Source: Actinoplanes utahensis (GTDB lineage: Bacteria; Actinomycetota; Actinomycetes; Mycobacteriales; Micromonosporaceae). Taken from it: a stretch of 64,000 nt of DNA. Position 1 is the stretch's first letter, and each line of letters starts with the position of its first letter. The position numbers and the translations under genes were made by a program. The notes beneath the pieces were generated by a model that was given only the letters and a program-made list of their open reading frames with translations, was not told where the DNA came from and made no database searches. Where the stretch lies: contig NZ_BOMZ01000042.1 in the NCBI RefSeq assembly GCF_016862455.1, forward strand, positions 145,721 to 209,720, read 5' to 3'. This document shows, one piece after another, positions 53,454-63,007 of this stretch.

Positions 53454-53576
53454 CTCTCCTTCTCGACGGCTCGACCGGATCGACGGCTCGACCAGCCCCG
53501 AGAGCCCGACAGGCCCTCGGCCCGGCGGCTCGACGAGCTCCACGGGTTGACTCAGGCATCGACAACCATTAAACAG

Positions 53577-53604
53577 TTTCGTAGATCCTATAGGATCTAC
53601 GAAA
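53577..53604. promoter_or_regulatory. Perfect 28-bp palindromic GntR operator
   Basis: Centre TAGATCCTATAGGATCTA; arms extend to TTTCG and CGAAA. It overlaps the ribosome site of the fucose operon (start 53615) and lies about 125 bases from the GntR start. Without a mismatch across 14-bp arms. Confidence 0.85.
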
Positions 53605-53614
53605 GGACCCGGTC

Positions 53615-54592
53615 GTGGATCCATTCGCACGGGTGCCGCTGGGCGGCACCGATGTCACCGTGACCCGGCTCGGCATGGGGCTGGCGCCGATCGGGGGACT
53701 CTATTCGGCGGTCGGCGACCGCACCGCGGCGGCCGCCGTCGACGAGGCGTGGCGCCGCGGGGTGCGGTTCTTCGACACCGCCCCGCTGTACGGCTCGGGC
53801 CTGTCCGAGCGGCGCGCCGGGGAGACCCTGCGCGGGCGGTCCGGGTTCACGCTCGCCACCAAGGTCGGCCGCCGCCTGGCTTCCGGCGGCCACCCGGTCC
53901 CCGGGGAGGGCATCTGGGCGGAGAGCGCGCCGGCCACCCCGATCTGGGACTTCTCCGCCGAGGGTGTCTTCGCCTCGCACCGCGAGAGTCTCGAACGGCT
54001 CGGTCTGGACCGGGTCGACATCCTGCATCTCCACGACCCCGACGACCATTTCCGCCAGGCCCTCGACGAGGCGCTCCCGGCCCTGGTCACCTTGCGGAGA
54101 CAGGGCGCCGTCAAGGCCGTCTCCGCCGGCATGAACCAGTCCGCGATGCTCGCCGAGTTCGCCCGGACCGGACAGTTCGACTGCTTCCTGCTGGCCGGCC
54201 GGTATTCGCTGCTGGATCAGTCCGGGCTCGCCGACCTGCTGCCCGAGTGCGAGCGACGGGGGATCTCCGTCATCGTCGGCGGGGTCTACAACTCCGGCGT
54301 CCTGGCCGCCCCGGTCGCCGGCGCCACCTACGACTACCATGCCGCCCCGCCGAACATCCTGGCCCGCGCCCAGGCCATGGAACGGATCTGCGACCGCTAC
54401 GACGTACCGCTGCGGGCCGCCGCCCTCCAGTTCCCCCTCGGCCATCCCGCCGTCGCCTCGGTCCTGGTCGGCATGCGGTCGGCGGAGGAGGCCGCGGACG
54501 CCGTCGCGATGGCCTCGGTGAAGATCCCCGGCAGCCTGTGGCGGGACCTGACGGCCGCCTGGCTGCTCGACCCCGGGGTGCCCGTCCCGTGA
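53615..54592 (+). CDS. Aldo/keto reductase, probable L-fucose (D-threo-aldose) 1-dehydrogenase
   Basis: 325 residues. AKR catalytic tetrad: FFDTAPLYGSGLSERRAG (Asp, Tyr), LATKVGRR (Lys) and ILHLHDPDDHF (His). It resembles D-threo-aldose/L-fucose dehydrogenases. Oxidises L-fucose to L-fucono-lactone with NAD(P)+. GTG start 53615, seven bases after GAAAGGA. First gene of the operon; the stop overlaps the GTG of the lactonase gene. Confidence 0.87.
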   Translation: MDPFARVPLGGTDVTVTRLGMGLAPIGGLYSAVGDRTAAAAVDEAWRRGVRFFDTAPLYGSGLSERRAGETLRGRSGFTLATKVGRRLASGGHPVPGEGIWAESAPATPIWDFSAEGVFASHRESLERLGLDRVDILHLHDPDDHFRQALDEALPALVTLRRQGAVKAVSAGMNQSAMLAEFARTGQFDCFLLAGRYSLLDQSGLADLLPECERRGISVIVGGVYNSGVLAAPVAGATYDYHAAPPNILARAQAMERICDRYDVPLRAAALQFPLGHPAVASVLVGMRSAEEAADAVAMASVKIPGSLWRDLTAAWLLDPGVPVP

Positions 54593-55410
54593 TCGTCGAC
54601 GCCCACCAGCATTTCTGGACCGCCGACTGTCCGTGGCTCGCCGAACCCGGCCTGGAGCCGCTGCGCCGCGATTTCACCGTCGAGGATCTGCGCCCGCACC
54701 TGGCCGCGGCCGGTGTGCACCGGACGGTCCTGGTCGAGGCGGGCCGCTGCGATCTCGCCGAGACCATCGCGTTCCTGGCGCTGGCCGCCGCCACACCGGA
54801 GATCGCGGCGGTCGTCGGCTGGGCGTCACTGTCCGACCCGGATCTGGCGACCACCCTGGCCGGGCTCCGCCGGCAGCCCGGCGGAACGCTGCTGGCCGGG
54901 ATCCGCGATCAGGTGCAGGCCGGTCCGGACGACCTGTTGGACCAGCCGGGGGTACGGTCCGGGCTGTCCACCGTCGCCGCCGCCGGCCTGGTCAACGAGC
55001 TGGTGGTACGCGCCGCCCAGCTGCCCTCGGCCGCCCGCGCGGCGGCCGCGCTGCCCGAGGCCACGTTCGTGCTCGACCATCTCGGCAAGCCGCCGATCGC
55101 CTCCGGCGACACGAAGCGCTGGCGGGATCTGATCGCCCCGGTCGCCGAGCTGCCGAACGTCACCGCGAAGCTCTCCGGGCTGGTCACCGAGGCCGGGCCG
55201 GGCTGGTCCGCCGCCGATCTGCGGCCCTATGTCGAGACCGCTCTGGAGCTGTTCGGCCCGGACCGCCTGATCTTCGGGTCGGACTGGCCGGTGTGCACCG
55301 CGGTCGCCACCTATCAGCAGGTGGTCGACGTGCTGACAAGCGTCCTGGGCGGCCGTCCCGCCGGGATCTTCGGGCGCAACGCCGCCCGTGTCTATCGATG
55401 GGAGCTTTAG
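54589..55410 (+). CDS. Amidohydrolase-family sugar-lactonase (probable L-fuconolactonase)
   Basis: 273 residues from GTG 54589. COG3618/amidohydrolase_2 motifs: VDAHQHFWT (HxH), TFVLDHLGKPPI (His) and LIFGSDWPVC (Asp). Metal-dependent lactonase expected to open L-fuconolactone to L-fuconate. The open frame upstream is a shadow of the AKR gene. The next gene starts with TTG directly after its stop. Confidence 0.87.
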   Translation: MIVDAHQHFWTADCPWLAEPGLEPLRRDFTVEDLRPHLAAAGVHRTVLVEAGRCDLAETIAFLALAAATPEIAAVVGWASLSDPDLATTLAGLRRQPGGTLLAGIRDQVQAGPDDLLDQPGVRSGLSTVAAAGLVNELVVRAAQLPSAARAAAALPEATFVLDHLGKPPIASGDTKRWRDLIAPVAELPNVTAKLSGLVTEAGPGWSAADLRPYVETALELFGPDRLIFGSDWPVCTAVATYQQVVDVLTSVLGGRPAGIFGRNAARVYRWEL

Positions 55411-56238
55411 TTGAGATACCTGCGGGTGGGTGCGCCCGGCGCCGAACGTCCGGTCCTGTACGCCGAGGGCGCCCTCTACGACCTGTCCCCGGTGACCGCC
55501 GACATCGACGGGGCGTTCCTGGCGGCGGGCGGATACCAGGGTGATCCGGCCGCACTGCCGCCCGCGGACGTGGACGGCGGGCGGGTGGGGCCGCCGATCA
55601 CCCGGCCCGGCGTGATCCTCTGCGTGGGGCAGAACTACGCGGCGCACGCGGCCGAGTCGGGCGCCGCTCCCCCGGCCGAGCCGATCGTCTTCTACAAGGC
55701 CCCGAACACGATCGTGGGCCCGGAGGACGACATCCTGCTGCCGCGCGGGTCCGGGCGGACCGACTGGGAGGTGGAGCTGGGCGTGGTGATCGGCCGGACC
55801 GCCCGCTATCTGTCGTCGCCGGCCGAGGCGCTCGACCACGTGGCCGGGTACGTGCTGGTGAACGACGTGTCGGAGCGGGAGTTCCAGCTGGACCGGTCGG
55901 GCGGGCAGTGGTCCAAGGGCAAGTCGTGCGAGACGTTCAATCCGCTGGGGCCGTGGCTGGTCACCCCGGACGAGCTGACCTTCCCGCTGCGGCTGCGCTC
56001 GTGGGTGAACGGCGAGCCGCGGCAGGACTCCAGCACGGCCGACATGATCTTCGACGTGGGGTTCCTGATCTGGCATCTCTCCCAGTTCACCGTTCTGGAG
56101 CCGGGCGATCTGATCAACACCGGGACGCCGGAGGGGGTGGCGCTGTCCGGGCGGTTCCCCTATCTCAAGCCGGGTGACGTGGTGGAGATGGAGATCGACG
56201 GGCTGGGACGGCAGCGCAGCGGCGTGGTCAAGGGATGA
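55411..56238 (+). CDS. FAH-family hydrolase, probable 2,4-diketo-3-deoxy-L-fuconate hydrolase
   Basis: 275 residues. Start TTG 55411, nine bases after GGGAG. FAH features: VILCVGQNYAAHAAESGA, FYKAPNTIVGPEDDILLP, TDWEVELGVVIGRTA (Glu metal ligands), YVLVNDVSEREFQL (Asp), GKSCETFNPLGPWLVTPDEL and LINTGTPEGVALS. It cleaves the diketo acid, giving pyruvate and lactate in the L-fucose route. Stop overlaps the next start (ATGA). Confidence 0.87.
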   Translation: MRYLRVGAPGAERPVLYAEGALYDLSPVTADIDGAFLAAGGYQGDPAALPPADVDGGRVGPPITRPGVILCVGQNYAAHAAESGAAPPAEPIVFYKAPNTIVGPEDDILLPRGSGRTDWEVELGVVIGRTARYLSSPAEALDHVAGYVLVNDVSEREFQLDRSGGQWSKGKSCETFNPLGPWLVTPDELTFPLRLRSWVNGEPRQDSSTADMIFDVGFLIWHLSQFTVLEPGDLINTGTPEGVALSGRFPYLKPGDVVEMEIDGLGRQRSGVVKG

Positions 56239-57530
56239 GGGTCGCCTCCCTGTCGTCGTACGACATCAGGTTTCCGACCTCCCGGGAACTGGACGGCTCC
56301 GATGCGATGAACCCCGATCCGGACTATTCCGCGGCCTATGTGGTCCTGCGGGCCGACGACGGCTCCGAGGGGCACGGTTTCACCTTCACCATCGGCCGGG
56401 GCAACGAGGTGTGCCGCGCCGCCGTCGACGCCCTCGCGCCCCTGATCATCGGCGGTGACCTGTCGGACCTGGGCGGGCTCTCCCGGCGCCTGACGCATGA
56501 CTCGCAGCTGCGGTGGCTCGGCCCGGAGAAGGGCGTCATGCATCTCGCCACCGCCGCCGTGATCAACGCGGCGTGGGATCTGGTGGCGACGGCGGCCCGG
56601 AAACCGCTGTGGGCTTTCCTGTCCGACATGCCCCCCGACGAGCTCGTGGATCTCGTCGACTGGCGCTATCTCACCGACGCCCTCACCCCGGGCGCCGCCC
56701 GTGACCTCCTCGTCGACGCGGCGCCGGGCCGGGCGTCCCGGGCCGAGCACATCCGGGAGGTCGGATATCCCGCTTACACGACGTCGGCCGGCTGGCTGGG
56801 ATACCCCGACGAGAAGATCAGACACCTGGCCCATCAGGCGGTCGCCGACGGCTTCCGGCAGATCAAACTCAAGGTCGGCGCGGATCAGGCCGATGACGTA
56901 CGCCGATTCGCGCTGGCCCGCGCCGCAGTGGGACCCGGCATCCGGATCGCGGTCGACGCCAACCAGCGCTGGGACGTCCCCGCCGCGATCGGCTGGATGA
57001 CCGCCCTCGCCCCCTACGACCCGTGGTGGATCGAGGAGCCGACCAGCCCGGACGACATCCTCGGCCACGCCGCGATCCGGCGCGCCCTGGCCAAGTCGGG
57101 CCCGGACGGCGGCCCGATCCGGGTCGCGACCGGCGAGCACGTCGCCAACCGGGTCGTCTTCAAGCAGTTGCTGCAGGCCGACGCGATCGACTTCGTGCAG
57201 CTGGACGCCTGCCGGGTCGCCGGGGTCAACGAGAACATCGCGATCCTGCTGCTGGCCGCCGCGTACGGCAAACCGGTCTGCCCGCACGCCGGCGGGGTGG
57301 GCCTGTGCGAGGCGGTGCAGCACCTGTCGTTCTTCGACTACGTCGCGGTGTCCGGCCGTCTCGACGACCGGGTCATCGAGTACGTGGACCACCTGCACGA
57401 GCATTTCATCGACCCGGTCGTGATCGAACGCGGCGCCTACCGGGCTCCGTCGGCGCCCGGTTTCTCCACCCGGATGCGGCCCGAGTCGCTGGTCCGGTAC
57501 GCATACCCGGAGGGGGCGGCATGGAGCTGA
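56235..57530 (+). CDS. L-fuconate dehydratase (enolase superfamily)
   Basis: 431 residues. Mandelate-racemase-group enolase: FRQIKLKVGADQ (Lys-x-Lys), IRIAVDANQRWD (Asp), WWIEEPTSPDD and ATGEHVANR (Glu), KPVCPHAGGVGLCEAVQHLS (His base). This pattern and length are typical of L-fuconate dehydratase. Converts L-fuconate to 2-keto-3-deoxy-L-fuconate. ATG overlaps the FAH stop; its 3' end overlaps the next gene by 10 bases. Confidence 0.9.
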   Translation: MRVASLSSYDIRFPTSRELDGSDAMNPDPDYSAAYVVLRADDGSEGHGFTFTIGRGNEVCRAAVDALAPLIIGGDLSDLGGLSRRLTHDSQLRWLGPEKGVMHLATAAVINAAWDLVATAARKPLWAFLSDMPPDELVDLVDWRYLTDALTPGAARDLLVDAAPGRASRAEHIREVGYPAYTTSAGWLGYPDEKIRHLAHQAVADGFRQIKLKVGADQADDVRRFALARAAVGPGIRIAVDANQRWDVPAAIGWMTALAPYDPWWIEEPTSPDDILGHAAIRRALAKSGPDGGPIRVATGEHVANRVVFKQLLQADAIDFVQLDACRVAGVNENIAILLLAAAYGKPVCPHAGGVGLCEAVQHLSFFDYVAVSGRLDDRVIEYVDHLHEHFIDPVVIERGAYRAPSAPGFSTRMRPESLVRYAYPEGAAWS

Positions 57531-58252
57531 ACAATTTCGTCGCGGCGATCACCGGCGGCGGCTCGGGCATCGGGGCGGCCTGCGCGCGACGGCTGTCACA
57601 GGCCGGCGCGAAGGTCGGCGTCCTCGACCTGCAGCCGGGGGCCGGTCATGCCATCAAGTGCGACGTGTCCGACTCCGCATCGCTCGACGCGGCGATGGCG
57701 GAGCTGGCGGAGGCGTACGGCGGCATCGATTTTCTGATCAACAGCGCCGGGGTCAGCTCGGTCGGCACCGTCGAGGACAACGACGACGCCGAGTGGGCGC
57801 GGGTCCTGGACGTGAACGTCACCGGGATCGCGCGGGCCAGCCGGGCCGCCCTGCCCTATCTGCGGCGCAGCCGGAGCCCGGTGATCGTGAACCTGTCGTC
57901 GATCGCGGCCACGGCCGGGCTGGTGCAGCGGGCGCTGTACTCGGCGTCGAAGGGCGCGGTGCACGCGCTGACCCTGGCGATGGCGGCGGACCTGGTCGCT
58001 GACGGGATCCGGGTGTGCTGCGTGGCGCCGGGCACGGTGGACACCCCGTGGGTGGGGCGGCTGCTGGCCCGTACCGATGATCCGGCGGGTGAGAAGGCGC
58101 GGCTCGCCGCGCGGCAGCCGACCGGGCGGCTGGTCAGCGCCGACGAGGTGGCCGCGGCCATCCAGTACCTGGTGAGCCCGGCGGCCGGCGCGACCACCGG
58201 GATGTCCCTGGCGGTGGACGGCGGCATGTCCGGGCTACGGCTGCCGCGCTGA
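57521..58252 (+). CDS. SDR, probable 2-keto-3-deoxy-L-fuconate dehydrogenase
   Basis: 243 residues from ATG 57521. SDR motifs: AITGGGSGIGAACARRLSQA (NAD site), LDLQPG with an early Asp favouring NAD+, INSAGVSSVG, NLSSIAATAG (Ser), YSASKGAVH (Tyr-Lys) and PGTVDTPWVGRLLAR. The Rossmann lead is complete. It makes the 2,4-diketo acid that the FAH protein cleaves. Ribosome site GGAGGGGG. Last gene of the operon. Together the five genes make the full L-fucose pathway. Confidence 0.88.
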   Translation: MELNNFVAAITGGGSGIGAACARRLSQAGAKVGVLDLQPGAGHAIKCDVSDSASLDAAMAELAEAYGGIDFLINSAGVSSVGTVEDNDDAEWARVLDVNVTGIARASRAALPYLRRSRSPVIVNLSSIAATAGLVQRALYSASKGAVHALTLAMAADLVADGIRVCCVAPGTVDTPWVGRLLARTDDPAGEKARLAARQPTGRLVSADEVAAAIQYLVSPAAGATTGMSLAVDGGMSGLRLPR

Positions 58253-58442
58253 GCCGGCGTGGGCCACCATCCGTCCGGCGCCGGGTTCCCGGGCCGTCCA
58301 GAGATCAGTCGTGCATCGACGTTGATCGTCGCGTCCGGCCGTGCCCTCGGCCCCCCACCGGAATGCCGGGTGAACCTCTGCGGTAGACGATGTCCTCCCG
58401 CAGCCTGACGAACTCCGCCGATCAGCGCGTTATCGTGCGTCG

Positions 58443-59657
58443 ATGCAGGTATTGTGGCGAGCCCTGGCGGGCCGCTACCAGATCGCCGCCGACGCCGCGG
58501 CCGCCGCCGCGCTGATCTTCATCAGCCTGTTGCTGGGGCGGGAGACGCCGACCGCCCAGTGGAAGTCGTTCGACGTGTGGGCGGTCCTGCTGATCGCCGG
58601 GATCTGCCTGCCGCTCGCGTTCCGCCGCCGGGCCCCGGCCACGACGATGCTCATCGGCTGCCTGATCTGGGTCCTCTACATCTCCCTCGGATACTGGCCG
58701 GTCGTGGGGGCCTACCCGATGCTGCTCGCGTTCTACACCGCCGCCGCGATCGGCCCGCTGTGGTCCGCCCCGGCCGGGGTGGCGGTCGGCGCCCTCGTCT
58801 GGATCTACGCCGGGCTGGTCAGCCCTGGATCGTCGATGGCGAGCGTGCTGGCCCAGGCCGTCGCGATCCCCCTGGTGGTCTGGCGGGTCGGGCACGGCGC
58901 CCGGCAGTTGGCGGAGAGCAACGCCCGCCTCGCCCGGACCGCCGAGGAGCTGCGCCGCGGCCGCGCCGAACTGGCCCGCCGGGTCCTGGTCGACGAGCGG
59001 GTCCGGATCGCGCGGGAGCTGCACGACGTGGTCGCCCATCACATGTCGGTGATCTCGGTGCAGGCCGGCCTGGCACGGTACGTGCTGCGGTCCGACCCGC
59101 GGACCGCCGGCGACGCCCTCGACGCCGTCCTGGACACCAGCACCGAGGCGCTCGACGAGATGCGCCGCATGCTGGGGCTGCTGCGGCTCGGCCGGGAACC
59201 GGACGACGCCGACGAGTCGGACACCCGGCGCCCACTGCCCGGCCTGGAGGGCCTGCCGGACCTGATCAGCCGGGTGGAGAGCGCGGGACTGCCGGTCACC
59301 CTCACCGTCGAGGGCCGGCGGGGAGGGCTGCCGCACGGGGTCGCGCTCACCGCCTACCGGATCGTCCAGGAGTCGCTGACCAACGTGCTCAAGCACGCCG
59401 GCCCGGCGCGGGCCGCGGTGACCGTCCGGGTGGCTCCGGAGGCGGTGCACCTGACCGTCACCGACGACGGGACCGGCAGCCCGGGGCCCGGTACCGGGCA
59501 CGGTCTGGTCGGGCTGCGGGAACGCGCCGCCCTCTACGGCGGGACCCTCACCGCCGGTCCGCGTGTCCCCCACGGTTTCGAGGTCTCGGCTACGCTTCCG
59601 TACCCGAGCTCCACGGCGGGCCACCCGGCGGCGGAGGATGATCCGGAAAGGCCGTAA
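58443..59657 (+). CDS. Sensor histidine kinase (NarL-type, HisKA_3)
   Basis: 404 residues. About five N-terminal membrane helices (12-150), a short coil, then HisKA_3: VRIARELHDVVAHHMSVISV (His about 200). ATPase: YRIVQESLTNVLKHAGPA (N box), LTVTDDGTGSPGPGTGHG (G1) and LVGLRERAALYGG. The sensor region is small and mostly in the membrane, so the signal may be lipid-soluble or membrane stress. Its TAA overlaps the ATG of the response regulator, so they form a two-gene unit. A possible shared-element right arm (GGGTGAA at about 58368) lies upstream. Confidence 0.9.
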   Translation: MQVLWRALAGRYQIAADAAAAAALIFISLLLGRETPTAQWKSFDVWAVLLIAGICLPLAFRRRAPATTMLIGCLIWVLYISLGYWPVVGAYPMLLAFYTAAAIGPLWSAPAGVAVGALVWIYAGLVSPGSSMASVLAQAVAIPLVVWRVGHGARQLAESNARLARTAEELRRGRAELARRVLVDERVRIARELHDVVAHHMSVISVQAGLARYVLRSDPRTAGDALDAVLDTSTEALDEMRRMLGLLRLGREPDDADESDTRRPLPGLEGLPDLISRVESAGLPVTLTVEGRRGGLPHGVALTAYRIVQESLTNVLKHAGPARAAVTVRVAPEAVHLTVTDDGTGSPGPGTGHGLVGLRERAALYGGTLTAGPRVPHGFEVSATLPYPSSTAGHPAAEDDPERP

Positions 59658-60328
59658 TGACGCGCGTGCTCGTCGTCGACGACCAGGACCTGATCCGCGC
59701 CGGACTGGTCGCCCTGATCCGGGCGGCGCCCGGCCTGGAGGTCGCCGGCGAGGCCACCGACGGCGTCTCGGCCGTCACGCTCGCCGCCGAGTTGCGGCCC
59801 GACGTGGTGCTGATGGACATCCGGATGCCCGGCCTGGACGGTGTCGCCGCCACCGGGCGGATCCTGTCCGCCGCGCCGAAGGAACCGCCCGGCATCCTCA
59901 TCCTGACCACTTTCGACCTCGACGAGTACGTGTACGCCGCGCTCCGCAACGGCGCCAGCGGCTTCCTGCTCAAGGACATCAAACCGGAGCGGCTGCTCGC
60001 GGCCATCCACACCACCGCCGCCGGCGACCGGATCTTCGCGCCGAGCGTGACCCGGCGACTGATCGAGGCGTACACCCGCGCCGGCACGCAGGGCTGCACG
60101 CCGCAGAGGCTGTCCGCGCTCACCGGCCGGGAGCTGGAGGTGCTGCGCCTGGTCGCCACCGGCCGGTCGAACGCGGAGATCGCCACCGATCTCACCCTCG
60201 GCGAGGCGACCGTGAAGACCCACCTGAACCGGGTGATGACCAAGCTGGGGCTGTCCAGCCGGGCCCAGGCGGTGGTGATCGCGTACGAGTCCGGGCTGGT
60301 CGTCCCGGGCTCACCGCCCGAGATCTGA
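59657..60328 (+). CDS. NarL/FixJ-type response regulator
   Basis: 223 residues. Receiver: RVLVVDDQDLIRAGLVALIR, VVLMDIRMPGLDGVAA (phospho-Asp about 54), FLLKDIKPERLL (Lys). LuxR HTH: LTGRELEVLRLVATGRSNAE, IATDLTLGEATVKTHLNRVM and TKLGLSSRAQAV. One-base stop/start overlap (TAATG) with the kinase. Its target promoters are not evident; the 17-base gap to the convergent GH94 stop has no site. Confidence 0.9.
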   Translation: MTRVLVVDDQDLIRAGLVALIRAAPGLEVAGEATDGVSAVTLAAELRPDVVLMDIRMPGLDGVAATGRILSAAPKEPPGILILTTFDLDEYVYAALRNGASGFLLKDIKPERLLAAIHTTAAGDRIFAPSVTRRLIEAYTRAGTQGCTPQRLSALTGRELEVLRLVATGRSNAEIATDLTLGEATVKTHLNRVMTKLGLSSRAQAVVIAYESGLVVPGSPPEI

Positions 60329-60345
60329 CCAGCCCGGATCCACTG

Positions 60346-62784
60346 TCAGGCGAGGATCGCCTCGACCCGCACGACGCTGCCGGGCGCGGCCGGCGGGATC
60401 AGGTCGCCGTCGACGCGTGTGCCGTCGACGAGCAGGTGGTCGATCCGGCCGCTGCCCCGCACGCTGATCTCGTACGTGGCGCCACGGAACCGCCGGACCG
60501 CCTCGAACCCTTCCCACCCGGACGGCAGGACCGGGTCGATCCGCAGGCCCGCGAAGTCCGGCCGGATGCCCAGGATCCACTGGGTGATCGCGACGTAGTT
60601 CCAGGCGGCGGTGCCGGACAGCCACGAGTTCTTCGCCTCGCCGTGGGTCGGCGCGTCCCGGCCGGCGATCATCTGGGCGTAGACGTACGGCTCACAGCGG
60701 TGCGTCTCGCTGATCTCCTCCCGCGCCGACGGGTTGAGCCGCTTGTAGTAGTCGAACGCCCGGTCCCCGTTGCCGACCATGGTCTCGGCGATCATGATCC
60801 ACGGGTTGGTGTGGCAGAAGATGCCGGCGTTCTCCTTGTAACCGGGCGGGTACGACGAGATCTCGCCCAACTCGATCCGGTAGCTGGAGTACGCCGGCTG
60901 CTGCAGCACGATCCCGTGCGGGGTGGCCAGCCGTTCCGCCACGCTGTCCAGCGCCCGCGCGGCCAAGCCGTCGTCCAGGCCGACCCCGCCGAGCACGCAC
61001 ATGCCCTGCGGCTCGATGAAGATCTGGCCCTCGTCGTTCTCGCCCGAGCCGATCACGTTGCCGTGGAAGTCGTACGCCCGCCGGAACCAGGCGCCGTCCC
61101 ACCCGTGCTCGCTGATCGTCCCGGACATCTTCTCCGCCGCCGCCCGGTAGACGGCCTCCTCGCCGTCCTGCCCGCGCAGCCCGGCGATCACCGCCAGCTC
61201 CTTGGCGGCGAGCACGAACAGACCGGCGATGAACACCGACTCGGCGACCCCGCCGCTGGCGTTCTCGGTGGTCTGGAACGGCTCGCCCGGAGTGTCGGAG
61301 AAGCAGTTCAGGTTCAGGCAGTCGTTCCAGTCGGCCCGGCCGATCAGCGGCAGCCCGTGCGGGCCGAGCCGGTCCAGGGTGTACTTCAGCGACCGCCGCA
61401 GGTGCTCGTAGAGCGGGACCTCGCTGCCGGGCACGTTGTCGAACGGGACCTGCTCGTCGAGGAACGTGTGGTCGCCGGTCTCCTTCAGATAGGCCGCGAC
61501 GCCGAGGATCAGCCACAGCGGATCGTCGTTGAAACCGTCGCCGATGTCGTTGTTGCCGCGCTTGGTGAGCGGCTGGTACTGGTGGTACGCCCCGCCGTCG
61601 GCCTTCTGGGTGGCGGCGATGTCCAGGATCCGCTCGCGGGCCCGCTCCGGCACCATGTGCACGAAACCGAGCAGGTCCTGGTTGGAGTCGCGGAAACCCA
61701 TGCCGCGGCCGATGCCGGACTCGTAGAACGAGGTGGACCGGCTCATGTTGAAGGTGACCAGGTTCTGGTACGCGTTCCAGACGTTAACCATCCGGTCGGT
61801 GTCGCCGTCCGGAGTCCGCACGTTCAACCCGCCGAGCAGGTCGTCCCAGTAGGCGCGCAGGTCCTCGTACCCCATCTGCACCTGCTCCGACCGCAACCAC
61901 CGCTCGATCAGAGGCCGGACGCGGGTCTTGTTGAGGGTCTGCGAACCCGGCGGGTCGAACTTGTCGTCCTTGGGGTTCTCCGCGTAGCCGAGCACGAAGA
62001 TGACCTCGCGGGTGGCGCCCGGCGCGAGCGACAGTCGCACGTGGTGGCTGCCGATCGGCTGCCAGCCGTGCGCGATCGAGTTCGTCGCGGCGCCGTTCTC
62101 CACGGCGGCCGGGCGGTCCCATCCGCGGTACGGCCCGAGGAACGCCTCGCGCTGCGTGTCGAACCCGCTGAGCGGTTCCGAGCAGGCGAAATAGGCGAAG
62201 TGGTCGCGGCGCTCGCGGTACTCGGTCTTGTGGTAGATCACGCCGTCGGCCACCTCCACCTGGCCGGTCGAGAAGTTGCGCTGATAGTTGGTGGCGTCGT
62301 CCTGCGCGTCCCACAGGCAGAACTCGATCGACGAGAACAGGGACAGCTCCGCGCTCGTCTCCCGCTCGTTCGTCACCCGCACCCGCCAGACCTCGAGAGT
62401 CTCGCCGAGCGGCGCGTAGTAGAGGGTCTCCGCGCGGATGCCGCCGCGCGCCGAACCGATCCTGGTGTACGACAGGCCGTGCCGGCACTCGTAGTCGTCG
62501 AGTTCCCGCTCGGGTGTCGGCTGCCAGGACGGCGACCAGTAGTCGCCGGTGGCGTCGTCCCGCACATAGACGTAACGGCCGCCCAGATCGAGCGGCGCGT
62601 TGTTGTAGCGGTAACGGGTCAGCCGCCGCAGCCGGGCGTCACGGTAGAACGAATAGCCACCCGCCGTGTTGGACACGATCCCGTAATAGGCGTCCGTGCC
62701 GAGGTAATTGATCCACGGCAATGGTGTGTCCGGCCGATCGATGACGTACTCGCGCTGCTCATCGTCGAAATGCCCGTAGCGCAA
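60346..62784 (-). CDS. GH94 cellobiose/chitobiose-type phosphorylase
   Basis: 812 residues from TTG 62784, five bases after GGGGGAGG. The start gives RYGHFDDEQREYVIDRPDTP, the normal N-terminus of GH94. Features: NYLGTDAYYGIVSNTAGGYS, GRGMGFRDSNQDLLGFVHMV, LIGRADWNDCLNLN (general-acid Asp), SSYPPGYKENAGIFCHTNPW and EPYVYAQMIAGRD. Splits cellobiose or a similar beta-disaccharide with phosphate to a sugar-1-phosphate. Cytoplasmic. A longer reading frame exists but would include the operator at 62848. No ABC transporter is adjacent. Confidence 0.9.
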   Translation of the reverse strand: MRYGHFDDEQREYVIDRPDTPLPWINYLGTDAYYGIVSNTAGGYSFYRDARLRRLTRYRYNNAPLDLGGRYVYVRDDATGDYWSPSWQPTPERELDDYECRHGLSYTRIGSARGGIRAETLYYAPLGETLEVWRVRVTNERETSAELSLFSSIEFCLWDAQDDATNYQRNFSTGQVEVADGVIYHKTEYRERRDHFAYFACSEPLSGFDTQREAFLGPYRGWDRPAAVENGAATNSIAHGWQPIGSHHVRLSLAPGATREVIFVLGYAENPKDDKFDPPGSQTLNKTRVRPLIERWLRSEQVQMGYEDLRAYWDDLLGGLNVRTPDGDTDRMVNVWNAYQNLVTFNMSRSTSFYESGIGRGMGFRDSNQDLLGFVHMVPERARERILDIAATQKADGGAYHQYQPLTKRGNNDIGDGFNDDPLWLILGVAAYLKETGDHTFLDEQVPFDNVPGSEVPLYEHLRRSLKYTLDRLGPHGLPLIGRADWNDCLNLNCFSDTPGEPFQTTENASGGVAESVFIAGLFVLAAKELAVIAGLRGQDGEEAVYRAAAEKMSGTISEHGWDGAWFRRAYDFHGNVIGSGENDEGQIFIEPQGMCVLGGVGLDDGLAARALDSVAERLATPHGIVLQQPAYSSYRIELGEISSYPPGYKENAGIFCHTNPWIMIAETMVGNGDRAFDYYKRLNPSAREEISETHRCEPYVYAQMIAGRDAPTHGEAKNSWLSGTAAWNYVAITQWILGIRPDFAGLRIDPVLPSGWEGFEAVRRFRGATYEISVRGSGRIDHLLVDGTRVDGDLIPPAAPGSVVRVEAILA

Positions 62785-62847
62785 CAGGTCCTCCCCCGTC
62801 GCCGTCGGTCCCGGCCGGTGGGGCGCCGGCCGGCGTGGGAGCCGTTG

Positions 62848-62861
62848 TGGGAGCGCTCCCA
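62848..62861. promoter_or_regulatory. Perfect CebR-type operator
   Basis: TGGGAGCGCTCCCA, exactly the 14-bp box known for CebR-family regulators of cellulose/cello-oligosaccharide genes in Streptomyces. 64-77 bases upstream of the GH94 start. Confidence 0.85.
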
Positions 62862-63007
62862 TAGCCGCACATTTTACCGCTTCGACACGCTCTTGGGACC
62901 AGTCCGAAAAGGTGTGGTCGCCGGTGATTCGCCCCGCCGCCGGCGGACTGCGCCATCCAGTCGCCTCGATGCCTGAACCGGTGGACGTTTCACGCCGGAG
63001 CCACGCC

